A stretch of DNA of 64,000 nt from Taibaiella sp. KBW10. GTDB taxonomy: Bacteria; Bacteroidota; Bacteroidia; Chitinophagales; Chitinophagaceae. Below the pieces are notes generated by a model. It was given only the letters and a program-made list of their open reading frames with translations. It was not told the origin of the DNA and ran no database searches. The stretch is from NCBI RefSeq assembly GCF_003852495.1, contig NZ_QAJI01000004.1, positions 312,443 to 376,442 on the forward strand, given 5' to 3'. This document shows positions 42,635-51,116 of this stretch, in pieces; position 1 is the stretch's first letter, and every line of letters begins with the position of its first letter. A program made the translations under genes and the position numbers.

Positions 42635-45517
42635 ATGCGCTTCTTCGGAATGATGCTCTGCATTTGCGGCCTTTCTTTGGCTGCAAAGGCGCAAAAAGTG
42701 ATCGTGGGCAAAGTACTTGCCGAAAAATCTAAAGTGCCGCTTTCCGGCGCATTCGTGATTTATGAATCAGATACCGCCAGGACCGATAGCCTGGGTGGAT
42801 TTATCCTGTCGACCAAAGCCGAAGCCAAAAACATACTGGTTATTGCAGAGCATTATCAGCAGGCCATCATCACCCTTAGAGAAGAACAAGACCTGATGTT
42901 GACCATCATGTTGCTCCCTAAAGATAAGTATGGTGATTTTGTGGATGACCGGAAGAATAAGGGTATGATCCATCCCGATTCTATAAAAAATGCGGGTAAT
43001 GATACCAGTAATTTTTCAGGCACTATTTCAAAGATAAATGGTAAAGTGATTGATGCAGACAAAGGGGATATCATTCCCGGCGTCTCCATTTATATGAAAG
43101 AGGAAGAAGAGGGTACTGCAACTGATACAATGGGCAATTTTCAATTGCTATTCGGCGGAGACAAACAGTCTTTACATATCTCCGCATTGGGTTATGAAGA
43201 AATCGATACTGTACTATCCTTATCAGCCGGCCAGCTTCCGGTCACTATAGCCTTACAACCTTTGGTGAGTGAGTTAAACGAAGTATTGGTCAAAGGAAAG
43301 CGCAAAGGCAGGTATCGTAATAAGAATAATCAGGCCGTAATGCTGATCAAAAAGGTTATCGATCATAAAGAAGACAACCGGATGCAGACCAACGAAGACA
43401 GTAAATACATTAGCTATGATAAGATGGTCTTTTATGTGAGCAATCTTCCGAGAGCTATCAAACACAATTTCCTGTTCCGTAAATTCCGTTTTATTTTCCA
43501 GAATGAAGATACTGCCATGCTGAAGGGTCGAAAACTACTTCCGATGTATGTTACGGAAAACATTGCAGATAACTATTGGAGCAAGAAGCGGCAAAAGACC
43601 GCTAAAATCATGACTTCAGAGAAAAGAATGCGCTTTGGCAGTAACCTGATCGAAAGCAATAACATTTCTTCTTTTCTGGATCGGCTTTATGACCAGGTAG
43701 ATATTTATGATAATAAGATAAGGGTGTTGAGCAATTTCTTTTTAAGTCCCATTGCACCGGCTGCACCGCAATTCTACAAATATTATATTGTAGATACCAA
43801 TATGGTAGGTGGCAAACAGGTGGTACAACTGGAGTTTGAACCGAGAAATAATAAAGATTTTCTATTTATCGGTACCATATTCGTTACTCTCGATCCCGAT
43901 TTTGCCGTCACTAAAATTAAAATGGGGATTGCCAAAGGCATTAACCTGAACTGGACCAATGACCTGAAAATCGATCTGGACTTTGAAAAACAACAAAACA
44001 GCGGCAAATACTGGCAGCATAAAAGCAGTTATTTTGTAAACTTCGGGCTGTTCAATTCCAAAAGAGGGGCGGTTGGTGTACGCTATACTGAAAAAAGCGA
44101 TTACCAGACCAATATCACCATTCCCGATACGGTTTTTAAGGAAAAGCAGAAACCCTTAGAATATTTTGGAGATACTACGCTAAAGAAATCGAATGAATTC
44201 TGGGAAGAAGAACGACCCAAATCCCTAAGTTTTTTTGAGAAAAAGGCCTACAAAAACATAGATAGCCTGATTACCCTAAAGTCGTATAAAAACATGCTCG
44301 AATGGGGTTATGTGTTGGGTACGGGTTATAAAAACCTGGGATGGGTAGAATTAGGGAGCATCTACGATCTGTATTCCTATAATCAGCTCGAAGGGCATAA
44401 ATTCCGGGTGGGGGCAAGAACCAATATTAAAAAATGGCAAAACTTCTTACTGGAAGGATATGCCGCCTATGGTTTACGGGACGAAAGATTCAAATATTAT
44501 ATCGGGGGCAGTTATTCCCTTACAAAAAAATACATTTATGGCTTTCCGATGCATTATGTAAAAGTCAGCTATCAGTCTGACGTACGCGCACCTGGCCAGG
44601 AACTGGGTTATGCCACTCAGGAGAAAATCTCGGACATTGCCAAGCGTGGAGACGGTAACCGCTGGATCTATAATAAATTATTTACGGCGCAGTATAATAA
44701 GGAATTGCAAAACCACATGACCTTCTCGCTAAGCTATAATTTATGGCAACAAGAGGCGGCAGGCAATCTGTATTTTACCAGGGCTTCGGGCACCAACGAT
44801 ACCATACGTAATATCTCGACCAACGAAGTAAGTCTCAATTGGAGATGGTCGCCCAGGGAAAAATTTTACCAGAACAAAAGATACCGTGGTTATATCAGCA
44901 ATGGTGCTTTGGCCATAAATGTGAAAGCGACGCTGGGCTTCAACGATGGTTACGGCGATGCGGTGATTCCTTATCAACGACTGGATGTCAACCTCAGCAA
45001 AACCTTTTTCCTTGCACCTTTCGGAGAGGCCAGGATGAGCTTGGATGCCGGGTATTTACGGGGAAATGTACCATATCCTTTATTGTTTATCCCACAGGCC
45101 AATCAGACCTACCGCTTTAGTGTAGGCGCTTATAATATGATGAACTTTATGGAGTTTGCCAGCGATCAATATGTAGGGCTTACCGTAGATTATCATTTGA
45201 AAGGATTTATCCTAAACCGGATTCCATTGGTAAACAAATTGAAACTGAGAGAAGTATTCTGTTTTAAAGCACTTTATGGAGGTATTCGCAACAGCAATCT
45301 GCCGCAATTCAATAAAAACCTGTTATTGTTTCCGGCCGATGCTAATGGCCGGCCGATTGTAAATAGTTTTGGCAACGTTCCTTATATAGAAGCCAGTGTT
45401 GGTGTAGAAAACATACTGCAGGTATTGCGGATTGACTTTGTTAAACGGTTTACTTATACCAATCTGCCCAATGCGCCAACTACGGGGATTCGCTTTAGTT
45501 TTGGTTTTGATTATTAA
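42635..45517 (+). CDS. DUF5686 outer-membrane protein with two regulatory-like domains
   Basis: 960 residues. Signal peptide from ATG 42635 (GMMLCICGLSLAAKAQ); a TTG at 42608 is the alternative. Two carboxypeptidase-regulatory-like beta domains follow: KVIVGKVLAEKSKVPLSGAF and, about 125 residues on, KINGKVIDADKGDIIPGVSI. The DUF5686 region runs to the end, with barrel-like strands and a terminal aromatic residue (GIRFSFGFDY). Such proteins resemble TonB-receptor plugs without a TonB box. Single-domain relatives are more common, so the double domain is mildly unusual. It closes the envelope run. Confidence 0.88.
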   Translation: MRFFGMMLCICGLSLAAKAQKVIVGKVLAEKSKVPLSGAFVIYESDTARTDSLGGFILSTKAEAKNILVIAEHYQQAIITLREEQDLMLTIMLLPKDKYGDFVDDRKNKGMIHPDSIKNAGNDTSNFSGTISKINGKVIDADKGDIIPGVSIYMKEEEEGTATDTMGNFQLLFGGDKQSLHISALGYEEIDTVLSLSAGQLPVTIALQPLVSELNEVLVKGKRKGRYRNKNNQAVMLIKKVIDHKEDNRMQTNEDSKYISYDKMVFYVSNLPRAIKHNFLFRKFRFIFQNEDTAMLKGRKLLPMYVTENIADNYWSKKRQKTAKIMTSEKRMRFGSNLIESNNISSFLDRLYDQVDIYDNKIRVLSNFFLSPIAPAAPQFYKYYIVDTNMVGGKQVVQLEFEPRNNKDFLFIGTIFVTLDPDFAVTKIKMGIAKGINLNWTNDLKIDLDFEKQQNSGKYWQHKSSYFVNFGLFNSKRGAVGVRYTEKSDYQTNITIPDTVFKEKQKPLEYFGDTTLKKSNEFWEEERPKSLSFFEKKAYKNIDSLITLKSYKNMLEWGYVLGTGYKNLGWVELGSIYDLYSYNQLEGHKFRVGARTNIKKWQNFLLEGYAAYGLRDERFKYYIGGSYSLTKKYIYGFPMHYVKVSYQSDVRAPGQELGYATQEKISDIAKRGDGNRWIYNKLFTAQYNKELQNHMTFSLSYNLWQQEAAGNLYFTRASGTNDTIRNISTNEVSLNWRWSPREKFYQNKRYRGYISNGALAINVKATLGFNDGYGDAVIPYQRLDVNLSKTFFLAPFGEARMSLDAGYLRGNVPYPLLFIPQANQTYRFSVGAYNMMNFMEFASDQYVGLTVDYHLKGFILNRIPLVNKLKLREVFCFKALYGGIRNSNLPQFNKNLLLFPADANGRPIVNSFGNVPYIEASVGVENILQVLRIDFVKRFTYTNLPNAPTTGIRFSFGFDY

Positions 45518-45667
45518 ACAATTACACAAAAATAAAACTGACGGGATACAACATCTTACTGCCTTATAAGTCTATTTTTCTTCAGGGAAATCCCTGCTTA
45601 TAAAGTCTTGTTGAGAAAGAATGTTGATCCATTTTGTCATATATTTGCCATAAATTTTGAAACTATT

Positions 45668-46138
45668 ATGAACACAGGACTTTTACATGTACACAGCCTA
45701 TTGCGCTATCTGATCATTATCGTTGCGATCTGGGCTATTATCAAGGCTGCATCGGGTATGAGCGGCGGCAAATCATACACAAAATCAGATCAGAGACCAG
45801 GGTTGTTTTACCTGATTTTCATGGATCTGCAATTAGTAGTAGGACTATTACTTTATGTAATGGGTAATTTTGGGATCAAGCAAATACAAGCTTTGGGTAT
45901 GGGAGAGGTCATGAAAAACGGCGTTGCGCGCTTTTTCGTGATGGAACATACTTTGGGTATGCTTCTTGCGTTAATTTTAGTGCACATCGGTTATGCCAAC
46001 ACTAAAAAAGCAGGCTTAAGCGATCAGAAAAAATTCAGTAAATCCTTTTGGTGTTTCCTTATTTCCTTTATTGTGATCCTGGCGTCTATTCCTTGGCCAT
46101 TCAGGGAATTAGGCAGAGGCTGGATGCCCGGAATGTAA
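45668..46138 (+). CDS. Small four-helix membrane protein
   Basis: 156 residues. I set the start at ATG 45668 (MNTGLLHVHSLLRYLIIIVAIW) because a TATATTTG -7 box lies at 45640-45647, inside the longer frame that begins at 45608. Four spans are seen: LIIIVAIWAIIKAA, LIFMDLQLVVGLLLYVM, TLGMLLALILVHIGY and FLISFIVILASIPW. Histidines near the first and third spans (LHVHSLLRY, MEHTLG, LVHIGY) would suit haem binding, as in small cytochrome b-like proteins; no CxxCH. Function unknown. Confidence 0.82.
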   Translation: MNTGLLHVHSLLRYLIIIVAIWAIIKAASGMSGGKSYTKSDQRPGLFYLIFMDLQLVVGLLLYVMGNFGIKQIQALGMGEVMKNGVARFFVMEHTLGMLLALILVHIGYANTKKAGLSDQKKFSKSFWCFLISFIVILASIPWPFRELGRGWMPGM

Positions 46139-46166
46139 GGTTAATTCAAGATAATTATTTATGTTT

Positions 46167-46199
46167 GGTATGAAGTTTAAAAACTTCATACCTTTTTTT
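46167..46199 (+). terminator. Terminator
   Basis: GGTATGAAGTTT / AAACTTCATACC arms then seven T residues, 28 bases after the small membrane protein. Confidence 0.92.
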
Positions 46200-46263
46200 A
46201 TTTACCGATAAAAATATAGTCGCAGATCCAACGATGCAGATCTTCCGGCCTTAAAACGAACGT

Positions 46264-46989
46264 ATGAAATATATCTATGTCCTTTACGCTTTATTGACCT
46301 TTATCCTGTTTTTCTTGGCCTTGTTACCCTTCTTTTTTATACTGAGTTTATTTGGGGCCTGGGGACGTAAAGCGATATGGAGATTGGTACAAGGCTGGAG
46401 CTATGTATGGTTTTTCTTATTGGGCATGCGCACCCGGAAAATATTTGAGGCCCCTTTAGATAAAAATGAGGAGTACATTGTAGTCGTAAACCATATTTCC
46501 TATATCGACGTACCCATTATATTTAGAGCGATCCCGTTTTTTGTACGACCACTGGCCAAATTTGAACTGGGCAAGATCCCGCTTTTTGGGTTTTTATACC
46601 GGCAATTGGCCGTGACCATAGACCGTGCTAATGGGAAAAGCAAACTAGAAGGTAGTAAACAGCTAAAAAACACCCTTGAAGAGGGTAGTAGCATACTAAT
46701 ATTCCCCGAAGGTACGTTTAATGAGACAGGAGCACCACTCAAGAGTTTTTATGACGGTGCTTTTAGAATTGCCCTCGAAACGCAAACGCCCATTTTACCG
46801 GTTGTTTTTTTAGATGCCTTAGATATATGGAATTATAAAAGTTTTTGGTCCTTAAAGCCCGGAAAAAACAGGGTGGTATTTCTGCCGAAAGTGGCTGTGG
46901 CACCGTATGGCACTGATGTAAAACGCTTAAGTGCAGAGGTACATCGGCAGATGTGGGATACAATTAATGAGTATAAAAAATTGCCTTAA
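46264..46989 (+). CDS. plsC: 1-acyl-sn-glycerol-3-phosphate acyltransferase
   Basis: Adds the second acyl chain in phospholipid synthesis at the inner membrane. 241 residues. One N-terminal hydrophobic stretch (LLTFILFFLALLPFFFILSLF), acyltransferase block I NHISYID with H77 and D82, and block III FPEGTFNETG. The C-terminal region is basic. Bacteroidota have several PlsC paralogues, some acting on lyso-ornithine lipids, so the acceptor is not certain. Not in an operon. Confidence 0.92.
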   Translation: MKYIYVLYALLTFILFFLALLPFFFILSLFGAWGRKAIWRLVQGWSYVWFFLLGMRTRKIFEAPLDKNEEYIVVVNHISYIDVPIIFRAIPFFVRPLAKFELGKIPLFGFLYRQLAVTIDRANGKSKLEGSKQLKNTLEEGSSILIFPEGTFNETGAPLKSFYDGAFRIALETQTPILPVVFLDALDIWNYKSFWSLKPGKNRVVFLPKVAVAPYGTDVKRLSAEVHRQMWDTINEYKKLP

Positions 46990-47142
46990 TTCGTTCTGTA
47001 AAAAAAATGTGACAAATTTAAGATGGTTTATACAGAATAAATTTTTAAATTTGTTGTGCAAAAGGATTTTACAGTTTTGCGATTTGCAAATAATGCGACG
47101 TTCAAATTGAATTTATATTTTTTTGTTTTGTTTTTAGTTTAG
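46990..47142. other. AT-rich spacer
   Basis: No frame of note. TTCTGTA (46995-47001) and TACAGAA (47030-47036) could pair across a wide loop. T-rich towards 47140. Confidence 0.45.
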
Positions 47143-47188
47143 AAAAAGGTAGTAGCCGTGCATTTCTGTACCAGCAACTACCTTTTTT
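47143..47188 (-). terminator. Terminator of the lipoprotein gene
   Basis: Arms AAAAAGGTAGT (47143-47153) and ACTACCTTTTTT (47177-47188) with a 23-base loop; on the minus strand it follows the lipoprotein stop by nine bases. Confidence 0.6.
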
Positions 47189-47196
47189 ACTGCCCT

Positions 47197-47799
47197 TTAC
47201 TTTGTAAAAGTAGACTGCTCCCAAGCCTGTTGCATAATGGCCTTATCTTCCTCATTAGTATAATTGACATTGACACCGAAGTCATACCCCTTAATATACC
47301 TGCTGTATATGATCTGACGGAGCAATACTTTACCATCCGGTGCATAAACCGTAAAAGAATATTGTTCAAAAGCCAAGCCGTCTACCTGCATCGTTGTGGT
47401 AGCGGTAGAATCCACTTTTATTCCTTTTTCGGTATAGGTATCATAAACCAGCTTTTTTAGAAACAGGTTATGTTCTGTCCAATTGCCCTCTTTTAGGGTG
47501 TCGTAAGGCTCAATAGAAGACTGAAACATATTGAACTGATCTTTCTGGAAATTGGCTAAATGCTTTAAAGCAGAGAAGTCAACAGATTCTCCTAAGGTTT
47601 CTGTTAAAGCAGCCTCTCCCTTACTTTGCAGGGTCTCAACCATTTCTTTGTCAGTTACCTGCCATCCTTCGGGTATTTTTATCGTCCAGCCAATATCCTT
47701 ACTGTAATAAGTCGTGCGTTTTCCAGTGCTTTTTTCCACTTCAGAAGTGCAGGAGCAGCAGAGGCTTCCCAGGAAGGCTATACCGATGATTTTTTTCAT
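47197..47799 (-). CDS. Lipoprotein of unknown function, PsbP/Mog1-like in outline
   Basis: 200 residues: lipoprotein signal MKKIIGIAFLGSLCCSC with the lipid cysteine at 17, then a soluble domain that starts YYSKDIGWTIKIPEGWQVTDKE. That opening, plus FEQYSFTVYAPDGKVLLRQIIYSRYIKGYDFGVNVNY later, recalls the PsbP/MOG1-like alpha/beta fold, seen in proteins with IPEGW-type starts. This is a resemblance, not a proven membership. Monocistronic, divergent from the PurF-type gene. Confidence 0.8.
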   Translation of the reverse strand: MKKIIGIAFLGSLCCSCTSEVEKSTGKRTTYYSKDIGWTIKIPEGWQVTDKEMVETLQSKGEAALTETLGESVDFSALKHLANFQKDQFNMFQSSIEPYDTLKEGNWTEHNLFLKKLVYDTYTEKGIKVDSTATTTMQVDGLAFEQYSFTVYAPDGKVLLRQIIYSRYIKGYDFGVNVNYTNEEDKAIMQQAWEQSTFTK

Positions 47800-47899
47800 A
47801 AATAAATTGTAATAAGATGTTTATAATCATAAATATAAGTATTAAATGCAGGAGCGCAAATCTTTATAAATTCTGATGATGCAGGCATTATATTTTACA

Positions 47900-47930
47900 T
47901 TGGGTAAAAATCGAAATAATCGTAACTTTG
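47900..47930 (+). promoter_or_regulatory. Promoter of the PurF-type gene
   Basis: TTG (47900-47902), 20 bases, TAACTTTG (47923-47930). The ATG at 47938 starts only seven bases after the -7 box, so the transcript should be leaderless or nearly so. Confidence 0.65.
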
Positions 47931-47937
47931 CACACCT

Positions 47938-49782
47938 ATGTCAGATGCTATTCGCCACGAATGTGGTCTCGCTTACGTAAGGTTACTCAAACCCATTTCA
48001 TACTATTTCTTAAAGTATGGTACTGCATTTTACGGCTTGAATAAGCTGTATCTTTTAATGGAAAAACAACACAATCGTGGTCAGGATGGAGCCGGTATTG
48101 CTACTTTAAAACTTAATGTAGAGCCCGGATACCAATATATGCACCGTTTGAGAGTGTCCGGTTCCGGAGCCATTAAAGAAATCTTTAACCAGGTAAATAA
48201 TGAAGTATCAGAACTAGAAAAAATGTATCCTGATCTGAAAAAGCATCCCGGTTTATTGAAAGGTTACCTGCGTTTTATGGGAGAAGCCATGATGGGGCAC
48301 TTACGTTATGGTACACAAGGCAGAAATAATGTAGCCTTCTGTCACCCATTCGTGAAACCCGATATCAATCCGGCGAGAAACCTGACGATGGCCGGTAATT
48401 TTAACCTGGTCAATACGGATGAGTTATACAATGCCTTAGAAGGAAACCCCACAGAAGAAGAGCGTAGCAGCGATTTGGGTGCTATGATTCAGACCGTGCA
48501 CCACTATCTTTGTAAAGAAGAAGCCCTTTCTCCGGAAAATCCCGATTTAGTAAAAGTATTGCAACAGGCAACCAGCAAATTTGATGGTGGTTTTGTATGT
48601 GGCGGTTTAGTCGGTAATGGCAGCAGCTTTGTGATGAGAGATAAGAACGGTATCAGACCGGCGTATTATTATCAGGATGATGAGGTGATCGTAGTCGCTT
48701 CTGAAAGACCGGCGATACAAACAACTTTTGACCTGCAAATCGAAGATATTAAAGAACTGGAACCCGGACACGCTATTATTGTAGATGCAGAAGGAAAGTT
48801 CCATAATGAAAGAATCCTGGAAGCGGCACCCAAAACGGCTTGTAGTTTCGAGCGCATTTACTTCAGCAGAGGTAGTGATGCCGATATCTATAAAGAGAGA
48901 ATTGCTTTGGGCGAAAACCTTTCAGACGATGTATTGAAAGCCATCGACTATGATTTAAAAAATACGATTGTTTCCTTTATTCCCAACACCGCCGAGATTG
49001 CGTTCTACGGCCTGATCAAGGGATTGGAAACCTTCCTCAAAAATATAGAAGCGGATCGTATCATCAAGAATAAACACAAGATGACCGATGAGGAGATCCG
49101 TGAACTGATTCATCGCAGGGTACGTATTGAGAAAATCGCGATCAAAGATGTGAAACTGAGAACCTTTATTACGGAAGACAGTAGCCGTGATGAAATGGTA
49201 CAACACGTTTATGATATTACCTACGGTACCGTTAAGAAAGGCTTAGATACCCTGGTGGTTATTGATGATAGTATTGTAAGAGGAACGACTTTGAAACAAA
49301 GTATCCTTACGATGCTAGATCGTTTAAAACCAAAACGCATCATCGTTGTTTCTTCCGCACCGCAGATCCGCTACCCGGACTGTTATGGTATCGACATGAG
49401 CAAAATGGGTGATTTCATTGCCTTCCAAGCAGCAGTAGCCTTACTGAAAGACCATGGCAAAGAACATTTGATGACCGAAGCATACGAATTGTGTAAAAAT
49501 GCAAGCGATGAACAACTGATGCAGGAAAATTATGTAAAACGTATTTACAATGATTTTACACCACAGGAAATCAGCGATAAGATTGCCGCTTTACTGAAGC
49601 CCGAACACGTAACCGCAGAAGTAAACATCATTTACCAATCTATTGAAGGATTACATAAATCTTGCCCCAATAATACAGGAGACTGGTATTTTACCGGTAA
49701 CTATCCGACCAAAGGAGGTAATAGAGTAGCCAATAAAGCTTTTATGAACTATATGGAACGTAAAGAAGGAAGAGGATACTAA
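47938..49782 (+). CDS. PurF-type class II glutamine amidotransferase / phosphoribosyltransferase
   Basis: 614 residues. After an eight-residue propeptide the N-terminal nucleophile would be C9 (RHECGLAYVR), as in PurF. QHNRGQDGAGI follows in the glutaminase half. The phosphoribosyltransferase half carries VVIDDSIVRGTT (440-451), the PRPP-binding loop. It is longer than standard PurF (about 470-500) because of insertions in both halves. The reaction is expected to be PRPP plus glutamine to phosphoribosylamine, starting purine synthesis, but this longer Bacteroidota form could be a paralogue of a shorter true PurF. No purine gene is adjacent. Confidence 0.88.
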   Translation: MSDAIRHECGLAYVRLLKPISYYFLKYGTAFYGLNKLYLLMEKQHNRGQDGAGIATLKLNVEPGYQYMHRLRVSGSGAIKEIFNQVNNEVSELEKMYPDLKKHPGLLKGYLRFMGEAMMGHLRYGTQGRNNVAFCHPFVKPDINPARNLTMAGNFNLVNTDELYNALEGNPTEEERSSDLGAMIQTVHHYLCKEEALSPENPDLVKVLQQATSKFDGGFVCGGLVGNGSSFVMRDKNGIRPAYYYQDDEVIVVASERPAIQTTFDLQIEDIKELEPGHAIIVDAEGKFHNERILEAAPKTACSFERIYFSRGSDADIYKERIALGENLSDDVLKAIDYDLKNTIVSFIPNTAEIAFYGLIKGLETFLKNIEADRIIKNKHKMTDEEIRELIHRRVRIEKIAIKDVKLRTFITEDSSRDEMVQHVYDITYGTVKKGLDTLVVIDDSIVRGTTLKQSILTMLDRLKPKRIIVVSSAPQIRYPDCYGIDMSKMGDFIAFQAAVALLKDHGKEHLMTEAYELCKNASDEQLMQENYVKRIYNDFTPQEISDKIAALLKPEHVTAEVNIIYQSIEGLHKSCPNNTGDWYFTGNYPTKGGNRVANKAFMNYMERKEGRGY

Positions 49783-49802
49783 AATTTGTGATACATTGTG
49801 CT

Positions 49803-49810
49803 TAGGTTTG
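49803..49810 (+). promoter_or_regulatory. -7 element of the FabH-like gene
   Basis: TAGGTTTG fits TAnnTTTG, 33 bases before the GTG at 49844. No TTG at the ideal distance. Confidence 0.4.
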
Positions 49811-49843
49811 CCTAAATTCGTAGTCTAACAAGTATTGAGGCGT

Positions 49844-50917
49844 GTGAATATAATGATAACAGGTACGGGTAGCTATATTCCGACCGAAACCGTAACGAAT
49901 TTAGACTTTGCTAAGCACAATTTTCTTAATGAAGACGGCAGTCCTTTTCCCCATTCTAATAAAGTGATTGCCCAAAAATTCCTGGATATTACCGGCATTA
50001 AAGAGCGCCGTTATGTTTCAGACCATTTAACCAACTCAGATATTGGCTTTATCGCAGCAGAAAAAGCGATCCTCGATGCCAAAATAGATCCTGAAACACT
50101 GGACTATATTATATTTGCCCATAACTTTGGGAATGTAAAAAATGCAGCCTTACAGACCGACATTGTACCCAGTCTGGCAACCCGTGTAAAACATAGCTTA
50201 CGTATCAAAAATCCGAAATGTGTCGCTTACGACCTCATTTTCGGCTGTCCCGGTTGGATAGAAGGCGTCATACAGGCACAGGCCTATATCAAAGCGGGCA
50301 TGGCCAAAAAATGCCTGGTTATTGGTGCAGAAACCTTGTCCCGTGTCGTGGATAGAAGCGACCGCGATTCCATGATTTATTCTGATGGCGCGGGTGCTAC
50401 GGTAGTAGAGGCGATAGCAGAAGACAATCCTGCCAACAATTCCGGAATTCTGGCCTTTGAAACGGCAAGTTATACTTACGAAGAAGCTTATTATCTGCAT
50501 TTCGGTGCTTCCTACAATAAATCCGAAGATCCCAATGTACGTTACCTGAAAATGTTTGGCAGAAAGATCTATGAATTTGCCCTGCAATACGTACCGCAAG
50601 CCATGACTGATTGTCTGGCCAAGAGTGGGGTACCGATCGGACAGATTAAAAAAGTATTGATACACCAGGCCAATGAAAAAATGGATGAAGCCATTATCCA
50701 GCGATTTTACAAATTACATGAAGAATCGGTACCCGAAGGGATTATGCCTATGAGTATTCATAAACTGGGCAATTCCAGCGTGGCAACCGTTCCTACTTTA
50801 TTTGACCTGCTGCTTAAAGGAGAAATCGACAATCAATCGCTCAACAAAGGAGATACCGTAATCTTTGCCTCTGTAGGTTCGGGAATGAATATCAATGCAA
50901 TCGTCTATAGATTATAA
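49844..50917 (+). CDS. 3-oxoacyl-ACP synthase III-like (FabH family)
   Basis: 357 residues from GTG 49844 (MNIMITGTGSYIPTE); ATG 49853 and TTG 49835 are alternatives. The thiolase-fold triad is complete: C135 in FGCPGW, H274 in LIHQANEKMD and N310 in LGNSSVATVP. Condenses an acyl-CoA with malonyl-ACP. The CPGW context and the insertion NEDGSPFPHSNK match a Bacteroidota-wide paralogue group beside canonical FabH, so the substrate may be a branched starter or a special lipid. Alone in its transcript. Confidence 0.88.
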   Translation: MNIMITGTGSYIPTETVTNLDFAKHNFLNEDGSPFPHSNKVIAQKFLDITGIKERRYVSDHLTNSDIGFIAAEKAILDAKIDPETLDYIIFAHNFGNVKNAALQTDIVPSLATRVKHSLRIKNPKCVAYDLIFGCPGWIEGVIQAQAYIKAGMAKKCLVIGAETLSRVVDRSDRDSMIYSDGAGATVVEAIAEDNPANNSGILAFETASYTYEEAYYLHFGASYNKSEDPNVRYLKMFGRKIYEFALQYVPQAMTDCLAKSGVPIGQIKKVLIHQANEKMDEAIIQRFYKLHEESVPEGIMPMSIHKLGNSSVATVPTLFDLLLKGEIDNQSLNKGDTVIFASVGSGMNINAIVYRL

Positions 50918-50942
50918 GCGTAAACAAGATATTGTATACAAA

Positions 50943-50981
50943 CAAACCGCCAAAGCATCTTTAAGATACTTTGGCGGTTTG
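50943..50981 (+). terminator. Terminator of the FabH-like gene
   Basis: CAAACCGCCAAAG / CTTTGGCGGTTTG arms with inner ATCTT/AAGAT pairing; only a weak T-tract follows. Confidence 0.78.
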
Positions 50982-51116
50982 CTTATTTTATAACTATCTA
51001 TATCTGGTAAACCTTATTCTATTGCTTTGCGAGCATAAGCAGATTTCAATAGTCTTTTTCAATATAAAGTAAACAGATACTTCGCAAAGAAGACTGCTGG
51101 TCCGATACGCTTAGGG

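Noticed and set aside
46995..47036. TTCTGTA/TACAGAA pairing after plsC as a terminator
   Set aside because: Loop of about 28 bases, weak stem, no T-run directly after it.
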